Shown here in pieces: positions 29,869 through 39,493 of a stretch of 64,000 nt of DNA. Made by a program: the position numbers and the translations under genes. Numbering within the stretch: position 1 is the stretch's first letter; each line of letters begins with the position of its first letter. The DNA is taken from NCBI GenBank assembly GCA_016219185.1, contig JACRBZ010000031.1:1-64000 (forward strand). Reading direction: 5' to 3'. Source of the DNA: Deltaproteobacteria bacterium. GTDB taxonomy: Bacteria > Desulfobacterota > Desulfobacteria > Desulfobacterales > Desulfatirhabdiaceae. The notes below the pieces were generated by a model. The model had not been told where the DNA came from. It worked only from the letters and a program-made list of their open reading frames with translations, and searched no databases.

Positions 29869-29908
29869 CAGATCTCAAGAGCAGAAAATCATAAAGGAAG
29901 TTTTGTTC

Positions 29909-30895
29909 ATGACACCGATATATTTTCCATTTACATGGGCCGATGCATCCACGATTGAGGCCATTACAACCGTTTTCCCGAAAATTGCCATTTATCAGCC
30001 CTCGGTTTGCAGAGTCCCTTCACTGCTGCACCCGTTTGAACTGGCCGGCAATCTTGAAATCCGCGTACCAGTTAAGGAAGACAGCAACAAACTGGAGATG
30101 ATGGTCGCCGATTACCAGAACTGGGCCAGATTGCACCAGGGAAGCGATCTGACATTTTTGAAAACCCGGCAACCCGCAGCGCCGTTTATCGATCATCTTT
30201 CATCACGAATCCAATCCGATATTCTGAATTATCAGGATCCTCCAACGGACCCGGCACATGATCCGGTTTTTAACGCCAGACTTTTTCTGGAAATTGCCGC
30301 AGCCTATGATGCCCAACAGTCTGAGCTCAATTGCGATATTGAAAAAATACAGAACCTTGAAAAACGTTTTATGGCAGCTTTGGGAGATAGTACGGAAACG
30401 GAAGCGCCCGTGCCCCTGGGAAACCTTCCGCTCTTTCAGGATGACCCCGGCGACTTTATGCTTGCAGAAAGGCTTCAGGCCTGGTCGATATTGTCTCTTC
30501 AGGATCGCCGGCAGCCCATGGCAGGAGACTTGTGGGTTACCTCCCGTCTTTCTGTTGTCAATTGGATTCGAGAAGAAATCGATGCGGAACCCATCCTTGA
30601 AATAAATTGCATCCCCATTCAAAAAACCATTGATGATGGCATCCGTTTCTGGCAGGAAAGCATTTTGGCATATCTGTCCGATCTTCAGACAGCACCATGG
30701 CCATCACCCATTAAAACATTCGAGCCCCCTTCTTCGGATTATGCCTGGAAAAATGCGGTCTCGGTCAAGGGGTTCATTATTCCGAATCTGTCTCCGGATG
30801 CCCTTCTTCAAAAAATGGCGGCGGATAAATCCGCCCGGATGCCGGACCCGGCACAACTCCGCCATACCCTTATCGTATGCGTCTCCAGGATATGA
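29909..30895 (+). CDS. Conserved-looking protein of unknown function
   Basis: I do not recognise this 328-residue protein. It starts at ATG 29909 after AAAGGAAG. There is no signal peptide or membrane helix. It begins MTPIYFPFTWADASTIEAI and has a long alpha-helical middle section with charged heptads (about residues 120-165), and no known catalytic motif. Base composition and codon use look like those of its neighbours. It is the last plus-strand gene before the convergent rluB, 40 bases after cysK-cysS, and may be cotranscribed. Confidence 0.7.
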   Translation: MTPIYFPFTWADASTIEAITTVFPKIAIYQPSVCRVPSLLHPFELAGNLEIRVPVKEDSNKLEMMVADYQNWARLHQGSDLTFLKTRQPAAPFIDHLSSRIQSDILNYQDPPTDPAHDPVFNARLFLEIAAAYDAQQSELNCDIEKIQNLEKRFMAALGDSTETEAPVPLGNLPLFQDDPGDFMLAERLQAWSILSLQDRRQPMAGDLWVTSRLSVVNWIREEIDAEPILEINCIPIQKTIDDGIRFWQESILAYLSDLQTAPWPSPIKTFEPPSSDYAWKNAVSVKGFIIPNLSPDALLQKMAADKSARMPDPAQLRHTLIVCVSRI

Positions 30896-30912
30896 AGAAA
30901 AGATAGGAGGAT

Positions 30913-31623
30913 TTATCTGTCAGCCGTCAATGCCTCAATCTCATCCGGATCAAGGAAACGCCATTTGCCGGAATCGAGTTTCCCCAGGCGGATGCCGGCA
31001 ATACGGATTCGATGGAGTTGCAAGACGTCCTGCCCGACTTTCCGGACCATGCGCCGGATTTGACGGTTTTTTCCTTCTTTCAAGATGATACGGAACCGCC
31101 GAAGGGAAACGCGATGAATTTCCGCCGGACGGGTGCGCTTTCCCGAAAGAAGCATGCCTTCCGCCATTTTTCGAAGCGCACTGTCCGGAATCGGCGCCGC
31201 AAGCGTGACCAGATATTCTTTTTCATGATCAAACGACGGGTGGGAAAGCCGATGATGAAGCGGACCGTCGTTGGTCAGCAGCAGGAGCCCCGTGGAATCC
31301 TTGTCCAAACGCCCGATCGGATAAATCCGTTCCGAAACATTCACCAGATCCGTAACGAGTTTTTCTCCGGGCTGCTCGCAACTCGTGACATACCCCCGGG
31401 GCTTGTTGAGCGCGATATAGAGCAGCCGCTGCCGGTCCAAAACAGGTTTTCCATCAATTTCAACGGTGTCGACCAGGGGATCAACCCGGGTTCCCAGCTC
31501 TGTGACGAGCTTGCCATTGACCCATACTTTTCCGGCAAGAATCAGTTCCTCGCCGTGACGCCTGGAACAGATTCCGGCAATGGAGAGATATTTTTGCAGC
31601 CGGATTTTTGGGTCTTCCGCCAT
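30913..31623 (-). CDS. rluB: Ribosomal large subunit pseudouridine synthase B-type
   Basis: The 236-residue enzyme isomerises uridine in 23S rRNA. It has an N-terminal S4 domain (RLQKYLSIAGICSRRHGEELI) and the catalytic loop GRLDKDSTGLLLLTNDG with the essential aspartate, followed by KKEYLVTL-like and EGKNRQIRRM motifs. RluB, RluE and RluF share these; RluB is the usual long form. It overlaps the argJ stop by one base. Confidence 0.9.
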   Translation of the reverse strand: MAEDPKIRLQKYLSIAGICSRRHGEELILAGKVWVNGKLVTELGTRVDPLVDTVEIDGKPVLDRQRLLYIALNKPRGYVTSCEQPGEKLVTDLVNVSERIYPIGRLDKDSTGLLLLTNDGPLHHRLSHPSFDHEKEYLVTLAAPIPDSALRKMAEGMLLSGKRTRPAEIHRVSLRRFRIILKEGKNRQIRRMVRKVGQDVLQLHRIRIAGIRLGKLDSGKWRFLDPDEIEALTADR

Positions 31624-32807
31624 TACGACCGATAGTCGGCGTTAATTCGCACGTATTCGACAGAAAAATCACAGGTCCAAACGGACGTCTGGAAATCCCC
31701 GCTGTGAAGGTCTATGGTAATAACGAACTCCGAGAGTTTGAGAACCTTTGTCACCTCATCTTCAACCGCCGCCCCCCGGCCGCTGCCTTGTGAAAACATC
31801 AGCACATCGTTGAAAAGAATGTCCATTCGCTCCGGCTCGAATGCAACGCCGGCTCTTCCGGCTGCCGCAAGGATTCTTCCCCAGTTGGCGTCTTCACCGA
31901 AGATGGCGGTCTTGACCAGGTTGGAACCGGCTACCGTATCCGCAATTTTCCGCGCATCCCTATCGCTGGCCGCACCCCGGACACAGACCTCCACCAGCTT
32001 GGTCGCCCCCTCCCCGTCTTTGACCAGCATCTTGGCAAGGGTTATCAGGACATCGTCCAAGACAGCCTGAAAGCCGGCAAGATCCGAAGGGCTCTGAATG
32101 ACGGCCCCGGAAAGGCCATTGGCCAGGATCAATGCCGTATCATTGGTGCTGGTATCGCCATCGATGGTAATCCGGTTAAACGATTGCTGTACCGATGCAT
32201 ACAGGCAATGGTGGAGCTGATCGGCATTTGCGCCCACATCCGTGCATACGAAGCAGAGCATGGTCGCCATGTTCGGAGCGATCATGCCGGCACCCTTGGC
32301 TGTTCCGGTTACGGTAAAAACCTTGCCACCCAGCATTCCCTTACGGGTGACGACCTTGGGTACCGTATCTGTCGTCATGATGGCTTCCGCAAGCGTCATA
32401 AAACCATCCGGCCTTAAGGATTGAACCAGAGAAGGCAGCGCACTTTGTATTTTGTCCACGGGAAGGAGCTGGCCGATGACCCCGGTAGAGGCAACCAGAA
32501 CCGATTCCTCGGGAATATCCAGGGCAGACGCCGCAAGCCTTGCCATTTCTCTGGCATCCCGCATTCCCTGCTCACCGGTACAGCAATTGGCATTGCCGCT
32601 GTTGACCAGTACAGCCTGACAAATGCCGGTTCTGATGCGTTCCCGATCCAGAAGCACCGGTGCGGCCTGAACCCGGTTTTGGGTAAAGACCCCGGCTGAA
32701 GTTGCGGGAACCTGAGAAACAATGAGCCCCAAATCATTCCGACCATTTTTTTTAAGCCCGGCAGCGACTCCGGCTGCCTGAAATCCAGTACATTGAAAGG
32801 TATTCAT
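31623..32807 (-). CDS. argJ: Glutamate N-acetyltransferase ArgJ
   Basis: ArgJ recycles the acetyl group of N-acetylornithine to glutamate in arginine synthesis. The 394-residue precursor self-cleaves at the conserved threonine in DGDTSTNDTALILANG; AKGAGMIAPNMATML is the conserved start of the alpha/beta junction. Length is typical. Whether it also uses acetyl-CoA (bifunctional) cannot be told from the sequence alone. Confidence 0.95.
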   Translation of the reverse strand: MNTFQCTGFQAAGVAAGLKKNGRNDLGLIVSQVPATSAGVFTQNRVQAAPVLLDRERIRTGICQAVLVNSGNANCCTGEQGMRDAREMARLAASALDIPEESVLVASTGVIGQLLPVDKIQSALPSLVQSLRPDGFMTLAEAIMTTDTVPKVVTRKGMLGGKVFTVTGTAKGAGMIAPNMATMLCFVCTDVGANADQLHHCLYASVQQSFNRITIDGDTSTNDTALILANGLSGAVIQSPSDLAGFQAVLDDVLITLAKMLVKDGEGATKLVEVCVRGAASDRDARKIADTVAGSNLVKTAIFGEDANWGRILAAAGRAGVAFEPERMDILFNDVLMFSQGSGRGAAVEDEVTKVLKLSEFVITIDLHSGDFQTSVWTCDFSVEYVRINADYRS

Positions 32808-32882
32808 ACGATTATCCTGAAAAACTTACTTAGCGTTGTCGTTGATGCGGCAATGACCGAAAATAATCATGATTGAACTTGT

Positions 32883-33668
32883 TTACTTCGGAGAAATCGA
32901 ACTGTCTTTTGTCCGCAGGGAATCAAGAGATTTCTGGGCTTCCTTGGCCAGTGGTGAAGATGGCTGCGATAACTCGATCACCTTGGTATAAGCTGCTGTG
33001 GCAGCGGAATAATTTTTGGAAGCCAGGTATGCGGCACCCAGTTCGTTATAGAGTTCAGGGGATTTTGGGAACAGCTTCACGCCTTCTTCCAAAAGCGCAA
33101 TGGCTTCAACGCGTTTTCCCTGGGCCTGATAGGTTCGTCCAAGACCCCGAATCGCCATTGGAAACCCCGGTTCGATTTTCAGGGCTTCCTGATAATATTT
33201 TGCCGACAGGTCATATTTTTTCTGATTATAATAAGCAAAACCCAGATTGGAAAGCGGGAAATGGGGTGTGGCGTACAGCAGATCTCCGGTAATTGCTTTG
33301 AAACAGACGATCGCGGCATCCCAGTTTTGCTGCGCCAGATAGACCGTGCCCAGATTGTTCATGGCAGGCGCATAATCAGGTTTCAGGACAAGGGCCTTCT
33401 TGAAATGTTGAATCGCCAGATCAAGTCTATCCTTGGCCATGTAAGTCAGTCCCAAATCATTGTGAAGATAAGGGTCATCGGGAGTAAGCTGTTCGGCAGC
33501 CAGAAGTTCTTTCAGGGCTGCCGTATAATTTTGCTGAGCCATATAGGCTTCCCCAAGATTTCTAGAGGATTCTCCCTGTTTTCTGAGGGTCTCATTCGGC
33601 ACACACCCCGAAAGAAAGGCGATCACCAGTATTCCGACAATCCAAAACCTGTTATGCTGACATGCCAT
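32883..33668 (-). CDS. TPR lipoprotein, PilW/type IV pilus stability-like
   Basis: The 261-residue protein has a lipoprotein signal peptide with lipobox FLSGC and at least five TPR units (for example LHNDLGLTYMAKDRLDLAIQ and MNNLGTVYLAQQNWDAAI). This matches PilW/PilF, an outer-membrane lipoprotein that stabilises type IV pilus secretins; other TPR lipoproteins look similar. It follows the LysM gene by three bases. Confidence 0.75.
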   Translation of the reverse strand: MACQHNRFWIVGILVIAFLSGCVPNETLRKQGESSRNLGEAYMAQQNYTAALKELLAAEQLTPDDPYLHNDLGLTYMAKDRLDLAIQHFKKALVLKPDYAPAMNNLGTVYLAQQNWDAAIVCFKAITGDLLYATPHFPLSNLGFAYYNQKKYDLSAKYYQEALKIEPGFPMAIRGLGRTYQAQGKRVEAIALLEEGVKLFPKSPELYNELGAAYLASKNYSAATAAYTKVIELSQPSSPLAKEAQKSLDSLRTKDSSISPK

Positions 33669-33671
33669 TTT

Positions 33672-35177
33672 TCACCCGGTCTTTCCCTTTTCTGTGATAA
33701 TGATGATTCCTTTTTCCTGAATTGCCTGGATCATCTCATGATTCAGAATGGCTTCTGTCAGGATAAGAGAGGCCAGACCGTTTTTTTTAATCCAGATTCC
33801 CGGAATTTTCAGAGGGGGTTGGTCCTGCATCTGAATTTCCGAGTCCATTGCATAGGAAACGGCAAGCGCGTCAAGCAGCATGGAAACCCCATCGTAAACA
33901 CTGTCCGCATCCAATATCTGGATAACGATAAAGCCGGCTTTTTCCAGTGCCTGAACAGCATCCCCATAAAACGATCCGAAATCAACCAGTATCGGCTTGC
34001 CCTTGCCGGATTCAATCAAGTTGACGCGCGAGGAAATCTGAACCCCTGCATAGGGAAAGCTAATTTCGATATTTTTTGTGTACGAAACGCCCAATATCTG
34101 CATCAGCGTTTCAATAAGCTGCTGTCTGCCATGAACAGGAACATACCTTCCGGTTGGCAGAATCGAGGATGAAGGGGATGTTGTCTGAAGCGATTCAGGG
34201 GCAGATGCCTGCTGTTTTTTTTCAATCAGATCATTCAGGTAAGGTGCAACATTCAGAACCTGTTCAAGAATCTCCTGATAGGTGGCATCGTAGGAAACTT
34301 CACTGATTTTAAGGTCCGGCCAATAATGATGAATCACCTTACGGTCATCTTGCGTCAGGGCCTTGTCGGGATTAAACAAAATCCGCAGACCATCTGAAAA
34401 CTCCATTAACGGAAACTGCGCCAGGTCCAGCTTAAAATCGGCCTTCCCCGGCATGGGAAAATAAAAGAGCCCCTTTCGCACCAGCCTGGCCTGAAGAAGC
34501 AAAGCAATTTTTTCAAGAGACCCTGCAGGGTCCTCATGGGAAGTACCCGAGGCAGTATCGATGGGCATGCGAATGATCTGGCCCGAATGAATTCGATTGA
34601 TGTTATCCAGATCAGGATTGATTTTCCGGAACAGTCGAAGCCTTTCATCAAACAAAACTATCTTCTTGACGCCGAAATGGCGATAAAAAATCTGAGACAG
34701 GGTATCCCCGGGCTTGATTTTGTACTCCACAAAGCCGGTTCCTTCAGGCGCCGGTTTCGGTTCGGACGCGGGCTGCGTTTTATTACCCGATATGGTCACC
34801 ATCGGAAGGGTGATAATCCGTCCTGAGTGTTCCGAGTCTTGATCCGGGCCTAGCTTTTTCAGCGGTATAAATATCTGCTGCCCGGGCCGAATGGTTTCAA
34901 CATCGCTCACCTGGGGATTGAGGCGTTTAAATATCTGTAAAAATTCATCAAGGTTCTCGTCAATGATTTCCCCTTTTTCCTGAAAGAGCCGGGTGAGAGA
35001 CTCATTGCTTTGAACGACATAGGGTTCGCACCAGATACGGTTTCCCAAATCGTGTTTGACAACATAGTCTTTTTGATACATGACCCCCGCGAAGGCAGAA
35101 AACGGCTGAAAAACGCACCAACACCAGATAAGACAGGCAGCCATTTTGCAAAATCCTACTAAGGGCATGGTCATCAA
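33672..35177 (-). CDS. Secreted LysM-domain protein of unknown function
   Basis: The 501-residue protein has a signal peptide ending near SAFA. Two LysM repeats follow: YVVQSNESLTRLF..FKRLNP..IRPGQQIFIPL, and YKIKPGDTLSQIFYRHFG..FRKINPDL..IHSGQIIRMPI. A long C-terminal part (residues about 240-500) includes ILVDFGSFYGDAVQALEKAG and is not recognised. It probably binds peptidoglycan in the periplasm. Its ATG overlaps the thrC stop (ATGA). Confidence 0.8.
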   Translation of the reverse strand: MMTMPLVGFCKMAACLIWCWCVFQPFSAFAGVMYQKDYVVKHDLGNRIWCEPYVVQSNESLTRLFQEKGEIIDENLDEFLQIFKRLNPQVSDVETIRPGQQIFIPLKKLGPDQDSEHSGRIITLPMVTISGNKTQPASEPKPAPEGTGFVEYKIKPGDTLSQIFYRHFGVKKIVLFDERLRLFRKINPDLDNINRIHSGQIIRMPIDTASGTSHEDPAGSLEKIALLLQARLVRKGLFYFPMPGKADFKLDLAQFPLMEFSDGLRILFNPDKALTQDDRKVIHHYWPDLKISEVSYDATYQEILEQVLNVAPYLNDLIEKKQQASAPESLQTTSPSSSILPTGRYVPVHGRQQLIETLMQILGVSYTKNIEISFPYAGVQISSRVNLIESGKGKPILVDFGSFYGDAVQALEKAGFIVIQILDADSVYDGVSMLLDALAVSYAMDSEIQMQDQPPLKIPGIWIKKNGLASLILTEAILNHEMIQAIQEKGIIIITEKGKTG

Positions 35178-36676
35178 ACCTTTTTCAGTTTGAGTAGATC
35201 CGCGATTTCCTGGGACACGGCCTTTACAAAGCAGTCAAAATCTTCGCCCCAAAGGGGTTTGCCGGGAGCGGGAACCTTCTCCAGGTGATCCGGGCGGATC
35301 AACTCGGGAAGATTGATAAGGGTTGAATCCGGACGGACTTCAAATTCATTCGGAAATCGATTTTCAAAATACATTTCCTGAAAACCGGAAAATTTGATGG
35401 CATGGGCTGTTGAGTCCAAAATGGCGATTTCATTTTTTTCCACATACCCGAGTTGCCTTGCGGCAACCAGCCCCGCCAGGGATTCTCCGCCATGCGTACA
35501 GGCAACGTGGCCGTTCCGGTTGGCTTGGAGCTGCCAGTCCATGATGGCCTGCTCCATGACTTCCACAAAAAAAACCAGCGGCCTGCCAGCGGCCTGATTG
35601 TATTGATCCACCAGATGAATGACCCGTGGCATGGAAACCGGGTTCCCGATCATGGCTGCCTGGGCCACGCTGGCTTTTACGGTTACCGGAAGAAATTTTC
35701 GCTGCCCCGGGTCGGGTTCTTGATAGTATCGGTAAACCGGATTGGCATGAACCGATTGGACCCCCACAATTTTGGGCAGGGTCTCGATGATACCTGCGTG
35801 GTAAAATTTCAGAAATCCGCTCATGACAGCCGTAATATTGCCGGCATTCCCAATCGGTACGACCACTACTTTACCGGCCATGTCATATTCAAAATCCTGG
35901 GCGATTTCGTAGGAATATGATTCCTGCCCCAGGATTCGCCAGGCATTTTTGGAATTGAGAAGTGCCACGGCATATTTTTCGGACAGGGCCTCAACCACTT
36001 TCATGCAATCATCAAAGACTCCCGGAATTTCAAACACCCGCGCGCCGCTGCCAAGGGGCTGAGAAAGCTGCTGGGGAGTGACCTTCTTATGTGGCAGAAG
36101 CACCGCGGACTTGATGTGGGGCTGAAGATAGGATGCATACAGCGCGGCAGACGCAGAGGTGTCGCCGGTTGAGGCACAAACGGCGAGGACATCGTCCACT
36201 ATTCCTTGCTGGATCAAAAAATGAATATAGCTGAGGGCGCTGGCCATCCCCCGATCTTTAAATGAAGCGCTGGGGTTTTGTCCGTCATTTTTAAAATAGA
36301 ATTTTCCGCCTGCCTTCTCCTGCATCAACGCATTGGCTTCGATAACCGGCGTGTGGCCTTCTCCCAGATATACGATGGATTCCAGAGGCAGAACCGGCCC
36401 GATAAATTCATGATACCGGTAAATTCCCTTTAGCGCCGGAAGCGTAAGCAGTTTTCGGTAATCAAAAATCCGCCGCCAAGTTTTACCGGGGATCTTTTTT
36501 AATTTTTCAAACTCCCGATCATACAGCAAAAGAACTTGACCACAATCCGGGCAGGTGTACAGCAACTTTTTTATTCCATGTTCCCTGCCGCACCCCAGGC
36601 AACGGTAAATCAGGTCATTGCGCGTTTCAGGCAGAATAAACGGTAAAATGTCTTTTGGGAAATCACTGAGTTTCAT
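35174..36676 (-). CDS. thrC: Threonine synthase with N-terminal zinc ribbon
   Basis: ThrC makes threonine from O-phosphohomoserine. The 500-residue form carries an N-terminal Cys4 ribbon (YRCLGCG and YTCPDCGQ), then the PLP site [12 protein letters not shown] and the [18 protein letters not shown] region. The C-terminus extends beyond the shorter bacterial type. It overlaps serS by four bases (ATGA). Confidence 0.93.
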   Translation of the reverse strand: MKLSDFPKDILPFILPETRNDLIYRCLGCGREHGIKKLLYTCPDCGQVLLLYDREFEKLKKIPGKTWRRIFDYRKLLTLPALKGIYRYHEFIGPVLPLESIVYLGEGHTPVIEANALMQEKAGGKFYFKNDGQNPSASFKDRGMASALSYIHFLIQQGIVDDVLAVCASTGDTSASAALYASYLQPHIKSAVLLPHKKVTPQQLSQPLGSGARVFEIPGVFDDCMKVVEALSEKYAVALLNSKNAWRILGQESYSYEIAQDFEYDMAGKVVVVPIGNAGNITAVMSGFLKFYHAGIIETLPKIVGVQSVHANPVYRYYQEPDPGQRKFLPVTVKASVAQAAMIGNPVSMPRVIHLVDQYNQAAGRPLVFFVEVMEQAIMDWQLQANRNGHVACTHGGESLAGLVAARQLGYVEKNEIAILDSTAHAIKFSGFQEMYFENRFPNEFEVRPDSTLINLPELIRPDHLEKVPAPGKPLWGEDFDCFVKAVSQEIADLLKLKKV

Positions 36677-37947
36677 GGCGCTATGGACGCTGCCCCTCCC
36701 ATGTAAGGTCGTAAGGCTTCCGGAATAACCACTGAACCGTCCGCCTGCTGACAGTTTTCAAGGATCGCGGCTACCGTCCGACCCACGGCAAGTCCGGATC
36801 CGTTTAACGTATGAACCAGCTCGGTTCCCTTTTGCCCTTTTCGTTTAAAGCGGATATTGGCCCGTCTGGCTTGAAAATCTTCAAAATTGCTGCAAGAGGA
36901 TATTTCCCGATATACCCCCTGAGCCGGCATCCAGACTTCGATATCATATGTTTTTGCCGCGGAAAAACCCATATCGCCCGTACAAAGGGTGATCACCTGA
37001 TAGGGAAGTTCAAGCGTTTTTAAAACAGCTTCGGCATTATTGAGAAGGGCTTCCAGTTCATCATAAGAAGATTCCGGTGTGGTAAACTTGACGAGCTCAA
37101 CTTTATTGAATTGATGCTGCCGGATAAGCCCTCGCGTGTCCTTTCCATAAGAGCCAGCCTCTGAGCGAAAACACGGGGTATGGGCGGTATAGCGGATGGG
37201 CAAAATGGCCTCATCCAGAATTTCATCGGAATGAATATTGGTTACCGGCACTTCGGCCGTTGGAATCAAAAAATAATCCCACCCTTCCAGTTTGAAGAGA
37301 TCTGCTTCAAATTTGGGAAGCTGGCCGGTGTGGGTCATGCTGTTTCGGTTTACGATAAACGGCGGAAGCACTTCCGTATATCCATGAAGGGTGGTGTGCA
37401 TATCGAGCATGAAATTGATCAATGCCCTTTCCAGCCTGGCACCTGCTCCAAAATACAGGGGAAATCGAGCTCCGGTAATTCGCGTGGCACGTTCAAAATC
37501 AAGAATTCGAAGCTGTTCACCCAGTGTCCAGTGCGGCAGGGGGTCAAAATCAAATGTTCGGGGAATACCGCTGGTTTTATATACGGGGTTATCCGCGCTG
37601 TCTTTCCCGACCGGAACCGTGGCATGGGGAATATTGGGAATTCCCAGGATAATATCCTGAAGTTTTTCTTCAATTTCCGCAAAATTTTTTTCCAGGGTTT
37701 TGATGCGTAACGAGACATCCCGCATTTCGGCAACCCGTTGTTCCGCGTTTTCCCCGGCTTTTTTCATAACGGCAATCTGCTCTGAAACGGTATTTCTCTG
37801 ACACCTCAGATCTTCAAGCTCCAAAAGAACCGTTTTTCGGCTGGCATCGCACTGGGAAAGGGCTTCCAGATCAGCGGTTTTACCCCGGTTTAATAACGCT
37901 TTTTGCACAATTAACAAATTTTGTCTTACAAACTTGATTTCCAGCAT
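36673..37947 (-). CDS. serS: Seryl-tRNA synthetase
   Basis: The 424-residue class II synthetase charges tRNA-Ser. The start [10 protein letters not shown] at 37947 is chosen as the family's canonical beginning. A long coiled-coil arm (residues 30-100) precedes the catalytic core with [17 protein letters not shown] (motif 2 region [21 protein letters not shown]) and motif 3 [16 protein letters not shown]. Confidence 0.97.
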   Translation of the reverse strand: MLEIKFVRQNLLIVQKALLNRGKTADLEALSQCDASRKTVLLELEDLRCQRNTVSEQIAVMKKAGENAEQRVAEMRDVSLRIKTLEKNFAEIEEKLQDIILGIPNIPHATVPVGKDSADNPVYKTSGIPRTFDFDPLPHWTLGEQLRILDFERATRITGARFPLYFGAGARLERALINFMLDMHTTLHGYTEVLPPFIVNRNSMTHTGQLPKFEADLFKLEGWDYFLIPTAEVPVTNIHSDEILDEAILPIRYTAHTPCFRSEAGSYGKDTRGLIRQHQFNKVELVKFTTPESSYDELEALLNNAEAVLKTLELPYQVITLCTGDMGFSAAKTYDIEVWMPAQGVYREISSCSNFEDFQARRANIRFKRKGQKGTELVHTLNGSGLAVGRTVAAILENCQQADGSVVIPEALRPYMGGAASIAP

Positions 37948-38091
37948 AAGAATACCTATTATAGAAAATTGATGGCTTTGCACCTGTTACGCTTCGATGG
38001 TCTTTTTATCGAATTCCTTGCTCATCTGTGTAACAACTGCAATCCATTTAGTCAATGATATTGCTACCGCTTCTTCACAGGAGAACCCCCA

Positions 38092-38679
38092 ATGGATGAT
38101 TTAAAGCAAACCAAAAGCAAAATTCGTAAAGACATGATCACGACCTTGGAATCTCTTTCGGAAAATGAAATTGCTTTAAAGACCCGAAAAATTGAAAATC
38201 GTCTGTTTGATTTTGCTAATTTTGTCGAAGCCAACATTACCATGCTGTATATCAGCTGTCCGGGTGAGGTTTCTTCCCGTAATATCATAACTTATTGTTT
38301 AGATTATAGAAAAATTATCGTCCTTCCGGCCTTCGATGTTCAGAAATTTCGAATCAGGTTATTTAAAATCGATAATATCGAAAAAGATTTAAAGCTGGGG
38401 ACTCGGGGAATGTTGGAGCCGGATGCAGCCCGATGCAAGTCGGTGCCGGTTGAGTGCCTGGATATTGCCATCATCCCCGGAATTGCATTTGATGAAAAAG
38501 GCGGGAGAATCGGCTCTGGAGAGGGGTATTACGACCGATTCATTCCCAAACTTCCCATTACAACCCGAAAGGTTTCCATCGCATTCGAAGATCAGATCAT
38601 CCCCCAGATTCCGATGGAATCCCATGACAAGCATGTGGATATCATCATTACCAATGAGCGAACGATTTATAAGATCTGA
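38092..38679 (+). CDS. 5-formyltetrahydrofolate cyclo-ligase
   Basis: This 195-residue enzyme converts 5-formyl-THF to 5,10-methenyl-THF. Motifs: IRKDM near the N-terminus, the ATP-binding GGRIGSGEGYYDRFI, and the conserved PVECLDIAIIPGIAFDEKG. It is divergent from serS and convergent with the TIR gene; the two stops are four bases apart. No 6S RNA-like structure is evident upstream, where it often lies in gamma-proteobacteria. Confidence 0.9.
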   Translation: MDDLKQTKSKIRKDMITTLESLSENEIALKTRKIENRLFDFANFVEANITMLYISCPGEVSSRNIITYCLDYRKIIVLPAFDVQKFRIRLFKIDNIEKDLKLGTRGMLEPDAARCKSVPVECLDIAIIPGIAFDEKGGRIGSGEGYYDRFIPKLPITTRKVSIAFEDQIIPQIPMESHDKHVDIIITNERTIYKI

Positions 38680-38682
38680 TGA

Positions 38683-39456
38683 TCAAGGCTGTTTTCGTTT
38701 AAAAAGGACAGGCGACTGAGTACCTCTTTTATCCATCTTGGTTCCCCTGAGCGTTGTCTCAGCTTCATCAAAGGTCAAATTGAGGGTATCCGGATTCCAA
38801 CCCAAAGCGATTCCGCGCTCCAGCAACCGATAACTGCGCCCAACAAGTTTTACCGAATTTCCTGAAATCCGCACATCCAGTATTTGTTCAACAATTGTCA
38901 AAATGCCCGATTTCAGATAGCGAATGACCATTTTTGATGGAAGCGTCTGATATGATGAAAGAAACATATCAGCATTCCGCGGTCTGCCACACCAGTTCCA
39001 TGCACCTCGCCACAGTCCGGCAAGCTTGGCAGGCATAACCGTAGCCTCGCCATCGCCCCCCAAATCCAGACGATTGATGACCCTGCGGAGCATGCTGCTG
39101 TAATTGACGGGATTCCGAAAGTCTGCGCACAGTTTCTTTGCCATGAATGCCGGAATTGCACAATCTGAATATAATAGTGGCAAAAGCCGGATACGAATTC
39201 CGGAAACATCTTGATTCTGGGCAATCCCGACTTCACGCTGAAGCCAATCAGAGTTGACCGAATCTGGCGTTAACAGTATCGCCAGATAGACATCAACGAG
39301 TTTTTCCTCGTCGAATTTACTGATCAGGGAATCAACGCCCCCTATCTCGGCTTCGTCAAGCCACACGGTTGCGCCAGCCAGTGAAAGATCAATCGCCAGT
39401 TGCCTGGCAAAGGGCTTTGCTTTCACGTCATGAATGAGAAAAACTGACTTGGTCAT
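38683..39456 (-). CDS. TIR-domain protein with unrecognised C-terminal domain
   Basis: Residues 1-110 look like a TIR domain: SVFLIHDVKAKPFARQLAIDL, VWLDEAEIGGVDSLISK (BB-loop region) and LLTPDSVNSDWLQREVGIA, where Glu75 fits the catalytic glutamate of NADase TIRs. Residues 110-257 form a separate, strand-rich domain beginning LAGLWRGAWNW and ending with LNLTFDEAETTLRGTKMD; it has a lipocalin-like alternation but I cannot identify it. Many bacterial TIR proteins cleave NAD+ in phage defence, which is a family inference. It follows the QueG-like gene by 37 bases and may share its transcript. Confidence 0.75.
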   Translation of the reverse strand: MTKSVFLIHDVKAKPFARQLAIDLSLAGATVWLDEAEIGGVDSLISKFDEEKLVDVYLAILLTPDSVNSDWLQREVGIAQNQDVSGIRIRLLPLLYSDCAIPAFMAKKLCADFRNPVNYSSMLRRVINRLDLGGDGEATVMPAKLAGLWRGAWNWCGRPRNADMFLSSYQTLPSKMVIRYLKSGILTIVEQILDVRISGNSVKLVGRSYRLLERGIALGWNPDTLNLTFDEAETTLRGTKMDKRGTQSPVLFKRKQP

Positions 39457-39493
39457 ATCTCTCTCTTTTCAGATGCGCTGATGCCTTGAAGCA

